Both the position numbers and the translations under genes were made by a program. DNA of 50,047 bases from Methylobacter sp. BlB1 (GTDB lineage Bacteria; Pseudomonadota; Gammaproteobacteria; Methylococcales; Methylomonadaceae). This document shows positions 8,001 to 16,363 of this stretch, in pieces. Within the stretch, counting starts at the first letter, position 1. Each line of letters opens with the position of its first letter. The notes beneath the pieces are model-generated. The model was not told the origin of the DNA and did not search any database. It was given only the letters and a program-made list of their open reading frames with translations. The stretch covers positions 1-50,047 of the forward strand of contig NZ_JADMKV010000031.1 in assembly GCF_015476545.1 (NCBI RefSeq). Reading direction: 5' to 3'.

Positions 8001-9275
8001 ATGTACTACAGACGAAAAATGGCCATGCTCGCGCTGGCCTGCATTGGTTTTGGAAAAGACGTAGCCGCCGCCGAATGGGAAGTGAAAGGGGACTTGGGGC
8101 AACAGCTTGAGTACAATGACAATATATCATTGAATACTATTCGCAAGGACTCTGTTGCCGGATACGTTTTGAGGCCCAGCCTGCAAGCCAGCCGAAAAAC
8201 GGAGGTATTGGATATCGCATTTGAAGGGCTGGGTGATATTCGCCGTTATGACGATTCGAACTGGGATTGCGATAACTATAGTCTAAGTCTTAACAATCAA
8301 TATAAGACCAAGCGCAGCGTTTATGGTTTAAGTGGCGGATACAGTATCAGCTGTTCCTATGCCCAACAAATTACAGATACAGGGCTGCTTGTGCCTAATA
8401 GTCAGTCTGAACAATACCGGATAGAACCTTCGTGGGCCTGGCAGTGGACAGAACGCGACAAGTTGAGCCTGATTGGCTCTTACTCCAAGACAAGCTATAG
8501 AAATTCATTTGTCGGCGTTGCCTTCAATAACCAAGGTTCACTGAATTTCAGCGGCAATGAGACTTACGCCGTTAGTCTGGGCGAGAGTCATGAGTGGAGC
8601 CGACGCCTTACCCTGACAGGAAATCTCTTTTATTCCAATATCAAATACACTGGATTTGGCATATCGGCTCTAAATGCAACGACTCAAAACCTGTTTGGCT
8701 TTGTGCTCGGGGGCAATTACGAAATCGATGAAAATTGGTCATTTAATGTCGGTGGGGGACCTGTATGGGTTGACGGCGTGGGACAGAATTTCGGTGGTGT
8801 TTCGCAGGAACAGAATTCCTCAGTATCCCTGGGCAGTAAGGCCAATATTGATGTAACCTATGACGGCAAGCTGACTAAGTTCTCTGCCGGCTATTCCAAT
8901 TCTATTGATCCTAGCTCCTTGGGGCAAACGTTGCAAAACCACAACGTCTTCGCCAATTATTCTTATCGTTTTACCCAACATCTTTTGCTGGATCTCTCGG
9001 GAAATTTCTCAAATAACCAATCAATCGGCGGCGGCCAGTCGACAGGCAGCCAATTTGATCGCACCTACTTCACAACGGTCGCAGGCATTGCCTGGGAGCC
9101 CACGAGAAACTGGCAGCTCAAGGGCAGCTATGTTTACAGCTGGCAGGATTACCAGCAGGACCAGAATCTGCAAAATCTCCAGAATTTGCGGAATATCAAT
9201 GTGGGAACGAGTCATTCCAATGCCGTGATGCTTTTTCTGAATTATTCTTGGGATGGCATTCAGCGTTCCCGTTAG
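8001..9275 (+). CDS. Outer-membrane beta-barrel protein of the polysaccharide export locus
   Basis: 424 residues, with a signal peptide (MYYRRKMAMLALACIGFGKDV, ending near AAA). The rest is alternating short amphipathic strands with frequent aromatic residues and Y/W at strand ends, for example YSLSLNNQYKTKRSVYGLSGGY, and a C-terminus SNAVMLFLNYSWDGIQRSR that resembles a barrel-closing strand. No enzyme motif is visible. It lies 19 bases after the Wza-like gene with an AAAAGGAAAG ribosome site, so the two are probably co-transcribed. Barrels of this sort occur next to polysaccharide export genes and are thought to form or support the outer-membrane exit; this role is inference from context. 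Confidence 0.78.
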   Translation: MYYRRKMAMLALACIGFGKDVAAAEWEVKGDLGQQLEYNDNISLNTIRKDSVAGYVLRPSLQASRKTEVLDIAFEGLGDIRRYDDSNWDCDNYSLSLNNQYKTKRSVYGLSGGYSISCSYAQQITDTGLLVPNSQSEQYRIEPSWAWQWTERDKLSLIGSYSKTSYRNSFVGVAFNNQGSLNFSGNETYAVSLGESHEWSRRLTLTGNLFYSNIKYTGFGISALNATTQNLFGFVLGGNYEIDENWSFNVGGGPVWVDGVGQNFGGVSQEQNSSVSLGSKANIDVTYDGKLTKFSAGYSNSIDPSSLGQTLQNHNVFANYSYRFTQHLLLDLSGNFSNNQSIGGGQSTGSQFDRTYFTTVAGIAWEPTRNWQLKGSYVYSWQDYQQDQNLQNLQNLRNINVGTSHSNAVMLFLNYSWDGIQRSR

Positions 9276-9743
9276 CTTCTTAAGTCAACAAGCAACGGTT
9301 ATCAAAGCGTTGCGCTCATCAGCCGACCTAAGAGAGAGCGAGGTTGGCGTTTACCCGAATGTCCTGCCGTTCATAGAAGCGTTATTCGGTGCGTTTCGAG
9401 TCGGGTTTGACGCCACCTGTACGAGCGATCGTTAACCGTGCAACTGCCGTCGATCTGATTAAAAGGCATCGAACGGGGGCATACATGCAGCAGGCCAGAA
9501 AAGAATCGACAACTGGATGAACAATCATTTTTCGCCATTGAGGCACGTGCCGTTGCCGGGTTTGAAAGTCAACACGATCGTACCGATTCAACTAATAAAA
9601 TCAGTTACGCTCAATTAATAAGTATTAGTGCCTAAGTATTAGTCCTAATTGAATTAAATTCACAGTAAATCATACTGAAGCTCAGAATAGACCGCTGTAA
9701 ATACTTGCCCGATCCGGGTTACAACCTTGCAGGAGATTAAGAC
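9276..9743. other. Intergenic stretch with a TAAGTATTAGT direct repeat
   Basis: No gene is supportable. A weak GCAACG/CGTTGC hairpin lies at 9292-9313 after the barrel gene. At 9619-9629 and 9633-9643 the 11-mer TAAGTATTAGT occurs twice with starts 14 bases apart, framed by CAATTA (9612) and TAATTG (9646). This lies about 100 bases upstream of a small open frame and could be an operator, but nothing proves it. Confidence 0.35.
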
Positions 9744-9938
9744 GTGTCATTGATAACCGTTGAAGTTTTAGACAAGGAAACCGGTAAAGTCAGAGCTGTT
9801 CCGGTTGCCGTTAATCCTACGTTTTTAAAAGGGGATAATCAGCCCGATATGCTTGACTATATCCAACGCATAATTGACCCGCGGCACAAGCCTGTCCTCA
9901 AGCCTTTAAGAATAACACCACGCTATGGACATGGCTAG
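9744..9938 (+). CDS. Small hypothetical protein (64 aa)
   Basis: A 64-residue open frame starting with GTG. AGGAG lies 8 bases before the start, which is a good ribosome site and the main reason to accept it. The protein begins MSLITVEVLDKETGKVRAVP and ends with a proline-, arginine- and histidine-rich tail. It has no signal peptide, membrane segment or motif I recognise. It is followed by a CTGCC/GGCAG hairpin with a T-run. The isolated position and good translation signals suggest a real small gene; function unknown. Confidence 0.5.
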   Translation: MSLITVEVLDKETGKVRAVPVAVNPTFLKGDNQPDMLDYIQRIIDPRHKPVLKPLRITPRYGHG

Positions 9939-10481
9939 CTCAAGCGAAGATTAGTCATTAGTTCTGAATTGAACGGCTGCCTTCATTGCAAGGGGGGCAG
10001 GTTTTTAGTGCCTAATGAAATCAAAGTTCAGAGTACTCGGCCTTCCAAAATTAGAAAAATATGGAGCAGGATCCAGGAGCTTGAAATTGAGATAATAAAA
10101 TGGATAAGGCAGCAATTATAAAATTGTTAAAAAGAATTGGCTCATAGCCGATTCCTGGGAATAACTAGCTCCAATAGTGAACTTAACAACGTTTTAATGA
10201 AAGGACATTAATCAATTTCGCAGATAAATTAACCCACAGGTAGAGTTAGCCCCAGAGAGTTCCTGAGTTTCAGTGGAAATTTTTCTTCGGAGTCGGATCC
10301 TCTAAAACAACGTTGCCGATATTGCCTTCTCGTTTCGGACAGTGACCACGAAGCCACAACCGATATCAATTTAGGGTGCGGCGGGAAACAATTTCCCTGG
10401 CTTTTGAAAAATAACATTCGCCTCTGTATAAATGCTGGTTTTATCGCTCAACAGGAAAGTTATTTTTAGCCAAATCTTAAA
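9939..10481. other. 540-base non-coding stretch downstream of the small gene
   Basis: CTGCC at 9977-9981 pairs with GGCAG at 9996-10000, followed by GTTTTTAG, a plausible weak terminator for the preceding small gene. The 11-mer TTAGTGCCTAA, present at 9626-9636, recurs at 10005-10015. I see no gene; the minus-strand frame at 10229-10417 has no support. The right part contains the 3' end of the response-regulator transcript. Confidence 0.35.
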
Positions 10482-11873
10482 TCAATCCGTCGTTTTAAGA
10501 TTATATTTGCGCACCCGGTAGCGCAACGTTTCCCGGGTAGTGCCCAATGCCCGCGTTGCAGCGGCCAGATTGTTGTCGGCCCGTTCCAGGGCGGTCTTGA
10601 TAATGAAGCGATCCATGTCTTCCAGCGCCATGCTGCCGTCCAATGGTAAACAAATCCTGTCTTTCGATCCGGAAGCCGTGTCTTCCGAAGCCGTGCTTTC
10701 CTGGCCGGGTAATTGCAGCCACTGGACCGGAAAAACCGGACCGTCTGCAAACAGCACACAGCGTTCGATGACGTTGCGCAGTTCGCGGACATTGCCGGGC
10801 CAGTAATGGGCGCGCAATTTATCCCAGACCTGTTCTGGAATCTCTTTGACATGGCGGCCGGCCTTGGCGTTGTATTCGGCGACAAACAGCGGCACCAGCT
10901 CATCCAGATCCTCCCTGGCCTCGCGCAAAGGAGGCAGCATCACGCGGAATACGTTCAGGCGGTGGTAAAGATCGCTGCGGAAATTGCCGTCCCGTATCAT
11001 CTGCTCGAGATCCTGGTTGCTGGCCGCGATAATCTGGACATCGACCGTGATTTCCTTCTCGCCGCCCAAGCGTCGCACTTTATGGTCTTCAATCGCTTTC
11101 AGCAGCTTGGCCTGTAAATCAAGCGGCATTTCGCCGATTTCATCCATGAACAGCGTGCCGCCGTCGGCTTGCTCTAGCAGGCCGCGGTGACGTCCCGAGG
11201 CGCCGGTAAAGGCTCCAGGTTCGTGACCGAACAATTCCGACTCCAGCAGCTCACGCGGCAGAGCGGCGCAATTGACTTCGATCATCGGGTGCCGCGCCCT
11301 GGCGCCGCCATAATGCAGGATACGCGCCACCAGCCCTTTGCCGGTGCCTGTTTCGCCGCCTATGATCAGGGCGCTGAAAGGGACTTTGGTCAGGCGCGTC
11401 AGCAATTCCCGGACATTGCGCGCCTGGCGGCTCGATCCGACATAGGCTTCCGGCGAATAGCGCCTATGCTCCTGCCGTGTCTGATCAATAACCCGGCGCT
11501 GTATCGCCGCGCTACGGGCTGCGCTGTTGACGACCAGATCGAGGCGATCCAGATCGCAAGGCTTTTCCAGAAAGTCATAAGCGCCCAAACGCAAGGCCCG
11601 GACCGAATCCGGCACGCTGCCGTAGCCAGTCAGAAACAGCCATTCGGCATAGCTGATGTTTTTTTTCATCTTTTCCATGAAATCCAGTGCATTGCCGTCC
11701 GGCAGATTCATATCGGACAGGATCAGCAAAGGCTCCATCTCATCCCTAAGCAATAATTCCTCGGCTTCGGCCAGCGAGGTCGCCAGCATGACCTCCCAGT
11801 CGGATTGCCGATAGTGGCGTGACAGCTCCGAGCCCAACAGTTTTTCGTCCTCGATAATTAGCAGGGTTTCCAT
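10482..11873 (-). CDS. Sigma-54-dependent response regulator (NtrC family)
   Basis: 463 residues. The receiver domain (1-120) has acidic residues in IIEDEKLL, phosphoacceptor D54 in LSDMNLPDG and the conserved lysine in FLEKPCDL. The AAA+ domain (about 135-370) has Walker A GETGTGKG, the sigma-54 contact loop GAFTGA and a Walker B region GGTLFMDEIGEM. The C-terminal Fis-type helix-turn-helix is ALERADNNLAAATRALGT followed by RETLRYRVRKYNL. It would bind enhancer sites and drive sigma-54 RNA polymerase when phosphorylated. Its ATG overlaps the TGA of the kinase gene by one base (ATGA), so the two are translationally coupled. It is encoded just beyond the SulP/hyf-like set, which has a sigma-54 promoter, and is the obvious candidate regulator. 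Confidence 0.92.
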   Translation of the reverse strand: METLLIIEDEKLLGSELSRHYRQSDWEVMLATSLAEAEELLLRDEMEPLLILSDMNLPDGNALDFMEKMKKNISYAEWLFLTGYGSVPDSVRALRLGAYDFLEKPCDLDRLDLVVNSAARSAAIQRRVIDQTRQEHRRYSPEAYVGSSRQARNVRELLTRLTKVPFSALIIGGETGTGKGLVARILHYGGARARHPMIEVNCAALPRELLESELFGHEPGAFTGASGRHRGLLEQADGGTLFMDEIGEMPLDLQAKLLKAIEDHKVRRLGGEKEITVDVQIIAASNQDLEQMIRDGNFRSDLYHRLNVFRVMLPPLREAREDLDELVPLFVAEYNAKAGRHVKEIPEQVWDKLRAHYWPGNVRELRNVIERCVLFADGPVFPVQWLQLPGQESTASEDTASGSKDRICLPLDGSMALEDMDRFIIKTALERADNNLAAATRALGTTRETLRYRVRKYNLKTTD

Positions 11874-13324
11874 CAGGATTGATCTCCGGCAAGGTGACTA
11901 TTCGGCAGAACGATAGACACACAGGCGCCATGCGGCTGGTAATTGGTGAGTCTGATGCTGCCGCCCATATCTTTGACAAAGCGTTGAACCATAGCCAGGC
12001 CCAGTCCGGTTCCGCGCTGGCGACTGGTACGGAACGGGCGAATGCCATAGTTCAGTATATCTTCTGAAAAGCCATGACCGTTGTCGATGACATCGATATG
12101 GAGTCCTTGCGCATCCTTGCGCGCTTTGATGCTGACCACGCCCGGTTCGCTTTCCAGCGCCTCGGCCGCATTCAGGATCAGGTTCAGCAGCGCCTGGCGC
12201 AGCGCGCTCTCGGGCAACTGCACCGGCAGCGGGCAGGGCGTGTCGATTTCCAGACGCACGGTTTCGGCAATCTGGTAGCGCGTCAACGTGACCAGATCGC
12301 GAATCAGCGAGGCCGCATCGAATTCGGTCGCCGGCTCCGGCGAGTGCCGGCTCTGGTCGAGCATCTCGTTGAGCAGCCGGGCCAGACGCTTCAGTTCTTC
12401 GCTGATCATATCCAGCCTTTCCTGCTGGTCGGGCGCCTGAATTTCGCGGCGGAGATTACTGAACGCGATCTGAATGCCGGCCAGTGGGTTGCGTATTTCA
12501 TGCGCCAGTTCCGCCGCCACTTCGCCTATCGCCGCCAGCCGCTCCGCCCGCGCCAGGCTTGATTGCTGTTCCAGCAGGGCCTGCGTGGCCAGTTTGACTT
12601 CCTGCTGCAGGGACTGGGCATGCAGGCGTTTGACTTCCTCCAGTTCCGCCAGATGCTTGACCATTTCGTTATAGCTGTTGAATACCGGTAGCAGCAATGG
12701 ATCAAGGTGATCGGTCGTGATCGGCGTGTAGTTTTCTTCCGTCAGCCGTTGCAGGAGTTGCTTCAAATCATTGAGCGGGTGCAGGATGCGGCTATGTAGA
12801 AACAGCACGGCCACTATCAGAGTCCAGGCCAGGATGACCAATGCCAGGTAAAGTTCGGTTTCCGTGGTGCGGCTGATGTTTTCCAGCAAATATTCGCGTT
12901 GCAGTGACTCGTTCTCGAGCGTATTGCTCATGACCTTGAGCGCTTTAATCAGACGTGTGTTTTTTTCCAGTTGATCCAGTTCGCCCACATCGATCAACAG
13001 ATCTCTGACCGTCCCCAGGCTTTGCCGGGTTTTTTCCGATAAATGACGGTTATCGGTCATTAACGCGTCCATTTCCTCCAGGGTTCTGGACAAGGCTTCG
13101 GGCGGCACAATCGGCACTGCTCCGGTCAGGTATTCGATCAGCGACTGCTGCAAGCTTACCGATACATTCTGAATGCGATGAGAATAGGTGACATACGATA
13201 AAACGGTTTCAAAACGGTGCAGGTTGCGCCAGATCATGCCGCCTAATATGGCCAGCGCCAGCAAAAGCAGTCCCAGAAACGCCAAGCCGCGCAGTTGGAC
13301 AGGACGATAAAAGAGTGATTTCAT
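11873..13324 (-). CDS. Membrane sensor histidine kinase, partner of the NtrC-type regulator
   Basis: 483 residues. Transmembrane helix 1 is at about 12-32 and helix 2 at about 158-176, enclosing a mainly helical periplasmic sensor of about 125 residues without a recognised ligand domain. A HAMP-like linker and coiled coil follow (about 180-262). The dimerisation domain carries phosphoacceptor H275 in ELAHEIRNPLAG. The ATPase domain shows the N box LLNLILNAAEAL, G1 DNGHGF and G2 GTGLGLAMVQ. It would phosphorylate the overlapping response regulator. The signal it senses is unknown. A hairpin lies just upstream of the start. Confidence 0.9.
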   Translation of the reverse strand: MKSLFYRPVQLRGLAFLGLLLLALAILGGMIWRNLHRFETVLSYVTYSHRIQNVSVSLQQSLIEYLTGAVPIVPPEALSRTLEEMDALMTDNRHLSEKTRQSLGTVRDLLIDVGELDQLEKNTRLIKALKVMSNTLENESLQREYLLENISRTTETELYLALVILAWTLIVAVLFLHSRILHPLNDLKQLLQRLTEENYTPITTDHLDPLLLPVFNSYNEMVKHLAELEEVKRLHAQSLQQEVKLATQALLEQQSSLARAERLAAIGEVAAELAHEIRNPLAGIQIAFSNLRREIQAPDQQERLDMISEELKRLARLLNEMLDQSRHSPEPATEFDAASLIRDLVTLTRYQIAETVRLEIDTPCPLPVQLPESALRQALLNLILNAAEALESEPGVVSIKARKDAQGLHIDVIDNGHGFSEDILNYGIRPFRTSRQRGTGLGLAMVQRFVKDMGGSIRLTNYQPHGACVSIVLPNSHLAGDQS

Positions 13325-13340
13325 TAGGAATAGGATTCAA

Positions 13341-13376
13341 GGCGCAAGGTAAGGGAGGAAAGCTTCACCTTGCGCC
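13341..13376 (-). terminator. Hairpin between the DUF2490 gene and the kinase gene
   Basis: GGCGCAAGGT at 13341-13350 pairs with ACCTTGCGCC at 13367-13376 around a 16-base loop. It lies 7 bases after the DUF2490 stop and 16 bases before the kinase start on the minus strand. No T-run follows, so it may be a weak terminator, an mRNA-stability element or an attenuator separating expression of the two. Confidence 0.45.
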
Positions 13377-13383
13377 ATTTGCA

Positions 13384-14088
13384 TCAATAATTCAAATACA
13401 AATTAACAGACAGGATATGACTCATTCTGTCAGGTCCGACGGCCTTGCGGATATATTGGTTCATGTAACCGATTTCCGTTCGGGTGTTTTTGTCAAAATT
13501 GTAGCCGATGCCAGCAAATGCTCGGTTCTGGTCAAAGCCATCGTCGTTCCAGTCGGTTCGGTTGATATTGGCGAAATACTCGTCGGTTGCCACCAGGTTG
13601 AAATCGGTCGCGAAAGGCAATGGCGTCGATAGTTTCAACAACTGCCTGAAACGCCAGCCGACATCTTCGCCGTTCTGCACAAAGCGCTGCTCGAGGCGGC
13701 TGCGGCTGGTGATCGTGCCGAACGAAAATTTCTCGCTCCACAGTAATTGCTGCCAGATACGATGCTCGTCAACCGGCGTGACCGTGAAAGGTTCCTCGGT
13801 AGGAATGAAGGCGTAGCCTAGCCAGACACTGGTATTGTCGTTCAGTGCATAACCGAGGCCCGTACGCAGCATGCCCTGCGAGAAGCGCGAAGTATCCTCG
13901 CCGAAACGTCCCTGGCCTTCGAGCCAGTATTTGAAGCTCTTCAGTTCGGGATTGAGGACGCCCAAACTGCCCATGGCCGTGATATTGCCCCAGGTCTGGA
14001 AATCTTCGGCTGTTTTGGCGGCTATCGGGTTCGAAAGCGTCAGGCCAATCAGCAGCGGTAAAATCAGTCTCATGTTTGATGTCTTCAT
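13384..14088 (-). CDS. DUF2490 family protein, probable outer-membrane barrel
   Basis: About 234 residues. The signal peptide MKTSNMRLILPLLIGLTLSN ends near PIAA. The mature part has features of the DUF2490 family: EDFQTWGNITAMGSLG, WLEGQGRFGEDTSRFSQG, GLGYALNDNTSVWLGYAF, a WQQLLWSEKF segment and SRSRLEQRF. It ends HILSVNLYLNY, an aromatic-terminated strand typical of outer-membrane barrels. Function is unknown. The frame is open up to 14217, but that extension runs through a REP-like repeat, so I place the start at the ATG at 14088; 14103 and 14073 are alternatives and none has a strong ribosome site. It lies between the hyf-like genes and the two-component genes, all on the minus strand. 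Confidence 0.8.
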   Translation of the reverse strand: MKTSNMRLILPLLIGLTLSNPIAAKTAEDFQTWGNITAMGSLGVLNPELKSFKYWLEGQGRFGEDTSRFSQGMLRTGLGYALNDNTSVWLGYAFIPTEEPFTVTPVDEHRIWQQLLWSEKFSFGTITSRSRLEQRFVQNGEDVGWRFRQLLKLSTPLPFATDFNLVATDEYFANINRTDWNDDGFDQNRAFAGIGYNFDKNTRTEIGYMNQYIRKAVGPDRMSHILSVNLYLNY

Positions 14089-14190
14089 TATTCTTAATTT
14101 CATATTTTTGTTGCAAGGCATAGAGAAGCGGCCCGGATGTTGCCGCGTTGCATCATGGGGATTATACCGAATTGATTGGAAACTCATGCA

Positions 14191-14255
14191 GGGTACGCAC
14201 CGCGTACCATTTTGCAAATATTATTCAACTCAATAAAGGTACGCGGTGCGTACCC
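14191..14255. repeat. REP-like repeat, family 1, copy A
   Basis: GGGTACGCACCGCGTACC at 14191-14208 and its reverse complement GGTACGCGGTGCGTACCC at 14238-14255, with 29 bases between. Each arm is itself an imperfect palindrome (GGTACGC-GGT-GCGTACC). The same arrangement recurs at 30224-30292 and 36081-36157. It lies 5 bases beyond the stop of the hyfI-like gene. Confidence 0.85.
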
Positions 14256-14260
14256 TACTT

Positions 14261-14770
14261 TTATCTCTGCATCAGTCCCAGCAAACCTTTCATCAATGCC
14301 AACGGTGTCGGCGGACAGCCGGAAATCATCATATCCACCGGGATGACATTAGACACTGCGCCGCAACTGGCGTAGGAAATGCCGAACTCACCACCGCAGG
14401 CGGCGCAATCCCCGGCCGCGACAACCCATTTCGGATCGGGTGTTGCCTCATAAGTGCGCAGCAATGCAGTCTGCATGTGCCGTGAAACCGGGCCGGCCAC
14501 GAGCAGCACATCAGCATGCCGGGGCGAGGCGACGAAATGAATGCCGAAACGTTCTATGTCGTAGAAAGGATTATTGAGCGCATGGATCTCCAGTTCGCAG
14601 CCGTTGCAGGAGCCGGCATCGACTTGCCTGATCGCGATACTGCCGGCGAATTTTCGGTCGATATGCCTTTTGATCTCGATGCCGAGCTGTTCGAGCTCAT
14701 CATCTTTCGGCGCTTTAACCCGTTCGGTGACCACGCCGGTTGTCAGAATTTTTTTAAACAGTCTCAGCAT
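14261..14770 (-). CDS. hyfI: HyfI/NuoB-like iron-sulfur subunit of the hydrogenase-related complex
   Basis: 169 residues, the small electron-transfer subunit of group 4 hydrogenase and complex I type enzymes. The cysteines expected for one [4Fe-4S] cluster are present: C55 and C58 in GSCNGCELE, C122 in GDCAACGGEF and C152 in SGCPPTP. It would sit on the cytoplasmic side against the large subunit and pass electrons to its active site. It is the last gene of the set, with its start 9 bases from the stop of the large-subunit gene. Unlike the large subunit, it retains all its key ligands. Confidence 0.9.
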   Translation of the reverse strand: MLRLFKKILTTGVVTERVKAPKDDELEQLGIEIKRHIDRKFAGSIAIRQVDAGSCNGCELEIHALNNPFYDIERFGIHFVASPRHADVLLVAGPVSRHMQTALLRTYEATPDPKWVVAAGDCAACGGEFGISYASCGAVSNVIPVDMMISGCPPTPLALMKGLLGLMQR

Positions 14771-14779
14771 GTGTTTTTC

Positions 14780-16363
14780 CTACAAATCATGTCCAGAATA
14801 GGAACCGTTCACGGATTTGTTGCAGACCGGAAAATCCGGCACGATGTTGTCCAGCACGAGTTTTTCCAGCGCCGGCCAATTCAGCAGGCTAGGGTCGCGC
14901 GGATAGAAGCGGGCGACGGTATTGCCGGCGTCAAAACGGACATAAGTGATGATTTCGCCGCGCCAGCCTTCGACGATGCCCAGACCTTCACGACCTTCCG
15001 CAGGTGATTGCCATGCGCTGCGCAGTTCGCCCGGCGCCAGCAGATCGATGAATTGCCCTATCAGTTTCAGGGCAACGCTGATTTCCTTGTATCTGACCCA
15101 GAAGCGAGAGGCGATATCGCCTTGCGTTTCCACCGGCACCTTGACAGTCAGCCGGTCATAAGGCGCATAAGGCGCATCGCGGCGCACATCGAAATCCTGC
15201 CCGCTGGCCCGGCCGACATAGCCCAGCGTGCCGAGAGCGGCGGCGATGTCTTCGGATAGGAAGCCCGCCGTGTAGAGCCTGTCTTCCAGGGATGAATTCA
15301 AGTCCAAAGCCGGCAGAATCTCGCTAAATTCGACTTTCAGGTGAGCTATCTCCCGTTTGATCGCGACGCCGGCCTGTTCAGACAGATCACAAGCCACGCC
15401 GCTCGGCACAATACGGTCCATCAACAGACGGTGGCCGAACAGTTGCGCATTGGTTCGTAGCCACAGTTCCCGCAGACGCGTGAACTGCATTTGCGCAAAG
15501 GCGAAACCGACGTCATTGCAGATAGCGCCCATGTCGCCCAAATGATTGGCGACCCGTTCGCGTTCGGCCAGAATGCCGCGTATTAGGGCCGCACGCGGCG
15601 GAATGTCAACACCGGCGGCCTGTTCCATGGCCATGCAGGCCGCCCAGCAATGCCCGACCGTGGTATCACCCGAAATTCGCCCTGCCAGCCGCGCTAGTTG
15701 CTCGGGCGTACGACCTTCGGCGATTTTCTCGATGCCCTTGTGCACATAGCCGAGGCGCTCTTCCAGATTCAGGATGGTTTCGCCCACGGCCTGAAAGCGG
15801 AAATGGCCAGGCTCGATAATGCCGGCGTGGACAGGCCCGACCGGAATTTCATAAACGCCCGCACCGTAGGCCTTGACGAACGGATAATCCCGGTCAGGTG
15901 GCGTAACGGCTTCCGGCTCGCCCTGAACGGGAAAGTCCTTGCGCAACGGATAGCTGTTTTTGGGCCAGGCCTTGTGCCGTATCCAGGGGCGATTGTCGGG
16001 ATGACCTACGAAATTCAGGCCGAACATATCCTGCGTATGGCGCTCGCTGCGGCTGGCGGCCGGATAAACTGTGGCTTGAGAAGGCAGTTCCGGTTTCGGG
16101 TTATGGACCCGGGTCCGGAGCAGGACATAGCGGCCCTGCTTCTCGAAACAGGCATTGATCAGAAACCATTCCTGCTCCTGCTCCGCCCAGCCGGCCGCCC
16201 AGCGCAGATTGTGCTGAACGGCCAGCTCCGCAAACCGTTGCCAGTCGCTGCTGACGATCTGCCACAGGCTCAACGGGCCGATGGCGAGCTGTTCAACCGA
16301 GAGGCCGGCTTCGTTGGTCTGCTTTAAAAAATCAGTCTTCCAACTGGAATTTGAATAACTCAT
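14780..16363 (-). CDS. hyfG: HyfG/HycE-like large subunit (NuoC-NuoD fusion) lacking the NiFe ligands
   Basis: 527 residues. A NuoC-like domain (about 30-145) carries HTQDMFGLNFVGHPDN and PLRKDF. A NuoD-like domain follows with YEIPVGPVHAGIIEPGHFRF and ERLGYVHKGIEK. In real hydrogenases the first nickel motif is RxCGxC; here it is R229-I-S-G-D-T234, so both cysteines are replaced (S231 and T234). The C-terminal DPCxxC motif is also absent: the protein ends NIVPDFPVCNKSVNGSYSGHDL, with a single cysteine. It therefore cannot hold a NiFe centre. It overlaps the hyfF-like gene by 4 bases. This is the pattern of energy-converting-hydrogenase-related (Ehr) complexes, whose reaction is not established. 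The protein is full length and under no visible decay. Confidence 0.9.
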   Translation of the reverse strand: MSYSNSSWKTDFLKQTNEAGLSVEQLAIGPLSLWQIVSSDWQRFAELAVQHNLRWAAGWAEQEQEWFLINACFEKQGRYVLLRTRVHNPKPELPSQATVYPAASRSERHTQDMFGLNFVGHPDNRPWIRHKAWPKNSYPLRKDFPVQGEPEAVTPPDRDYPFVKAYGAGVYEIPVGPVHAGIIEPGHFRFQAVGETILNLEERLGYVHKGIEKIAEGRTPEQLARLAGRISGDTTVGHCWAACMAMEQAAGVDIPPRAALIRGILAERERVANHLGDMGAICNDVGFAFAQMQFTRLRELWLRTNAQLFGHRLLMDRIVPSGVACDLSEQAGVAIKREIAHLKVEFSEILPALDLNSSLEDRLYTAGFLSEDIAAALGTLGYVGRASGQDFDVRRDAPYAPYDRLTVKVPVETQGDIASRFWVRYKEISVALKLIGQFIDLLAPGELRSAWQSPAEGREGLGIVEGWRGEIITYVRFDAGNTVARFYPRDPSLLNWPALEKLVLDNIVPDFPVCNKSVNGSYSGHDL

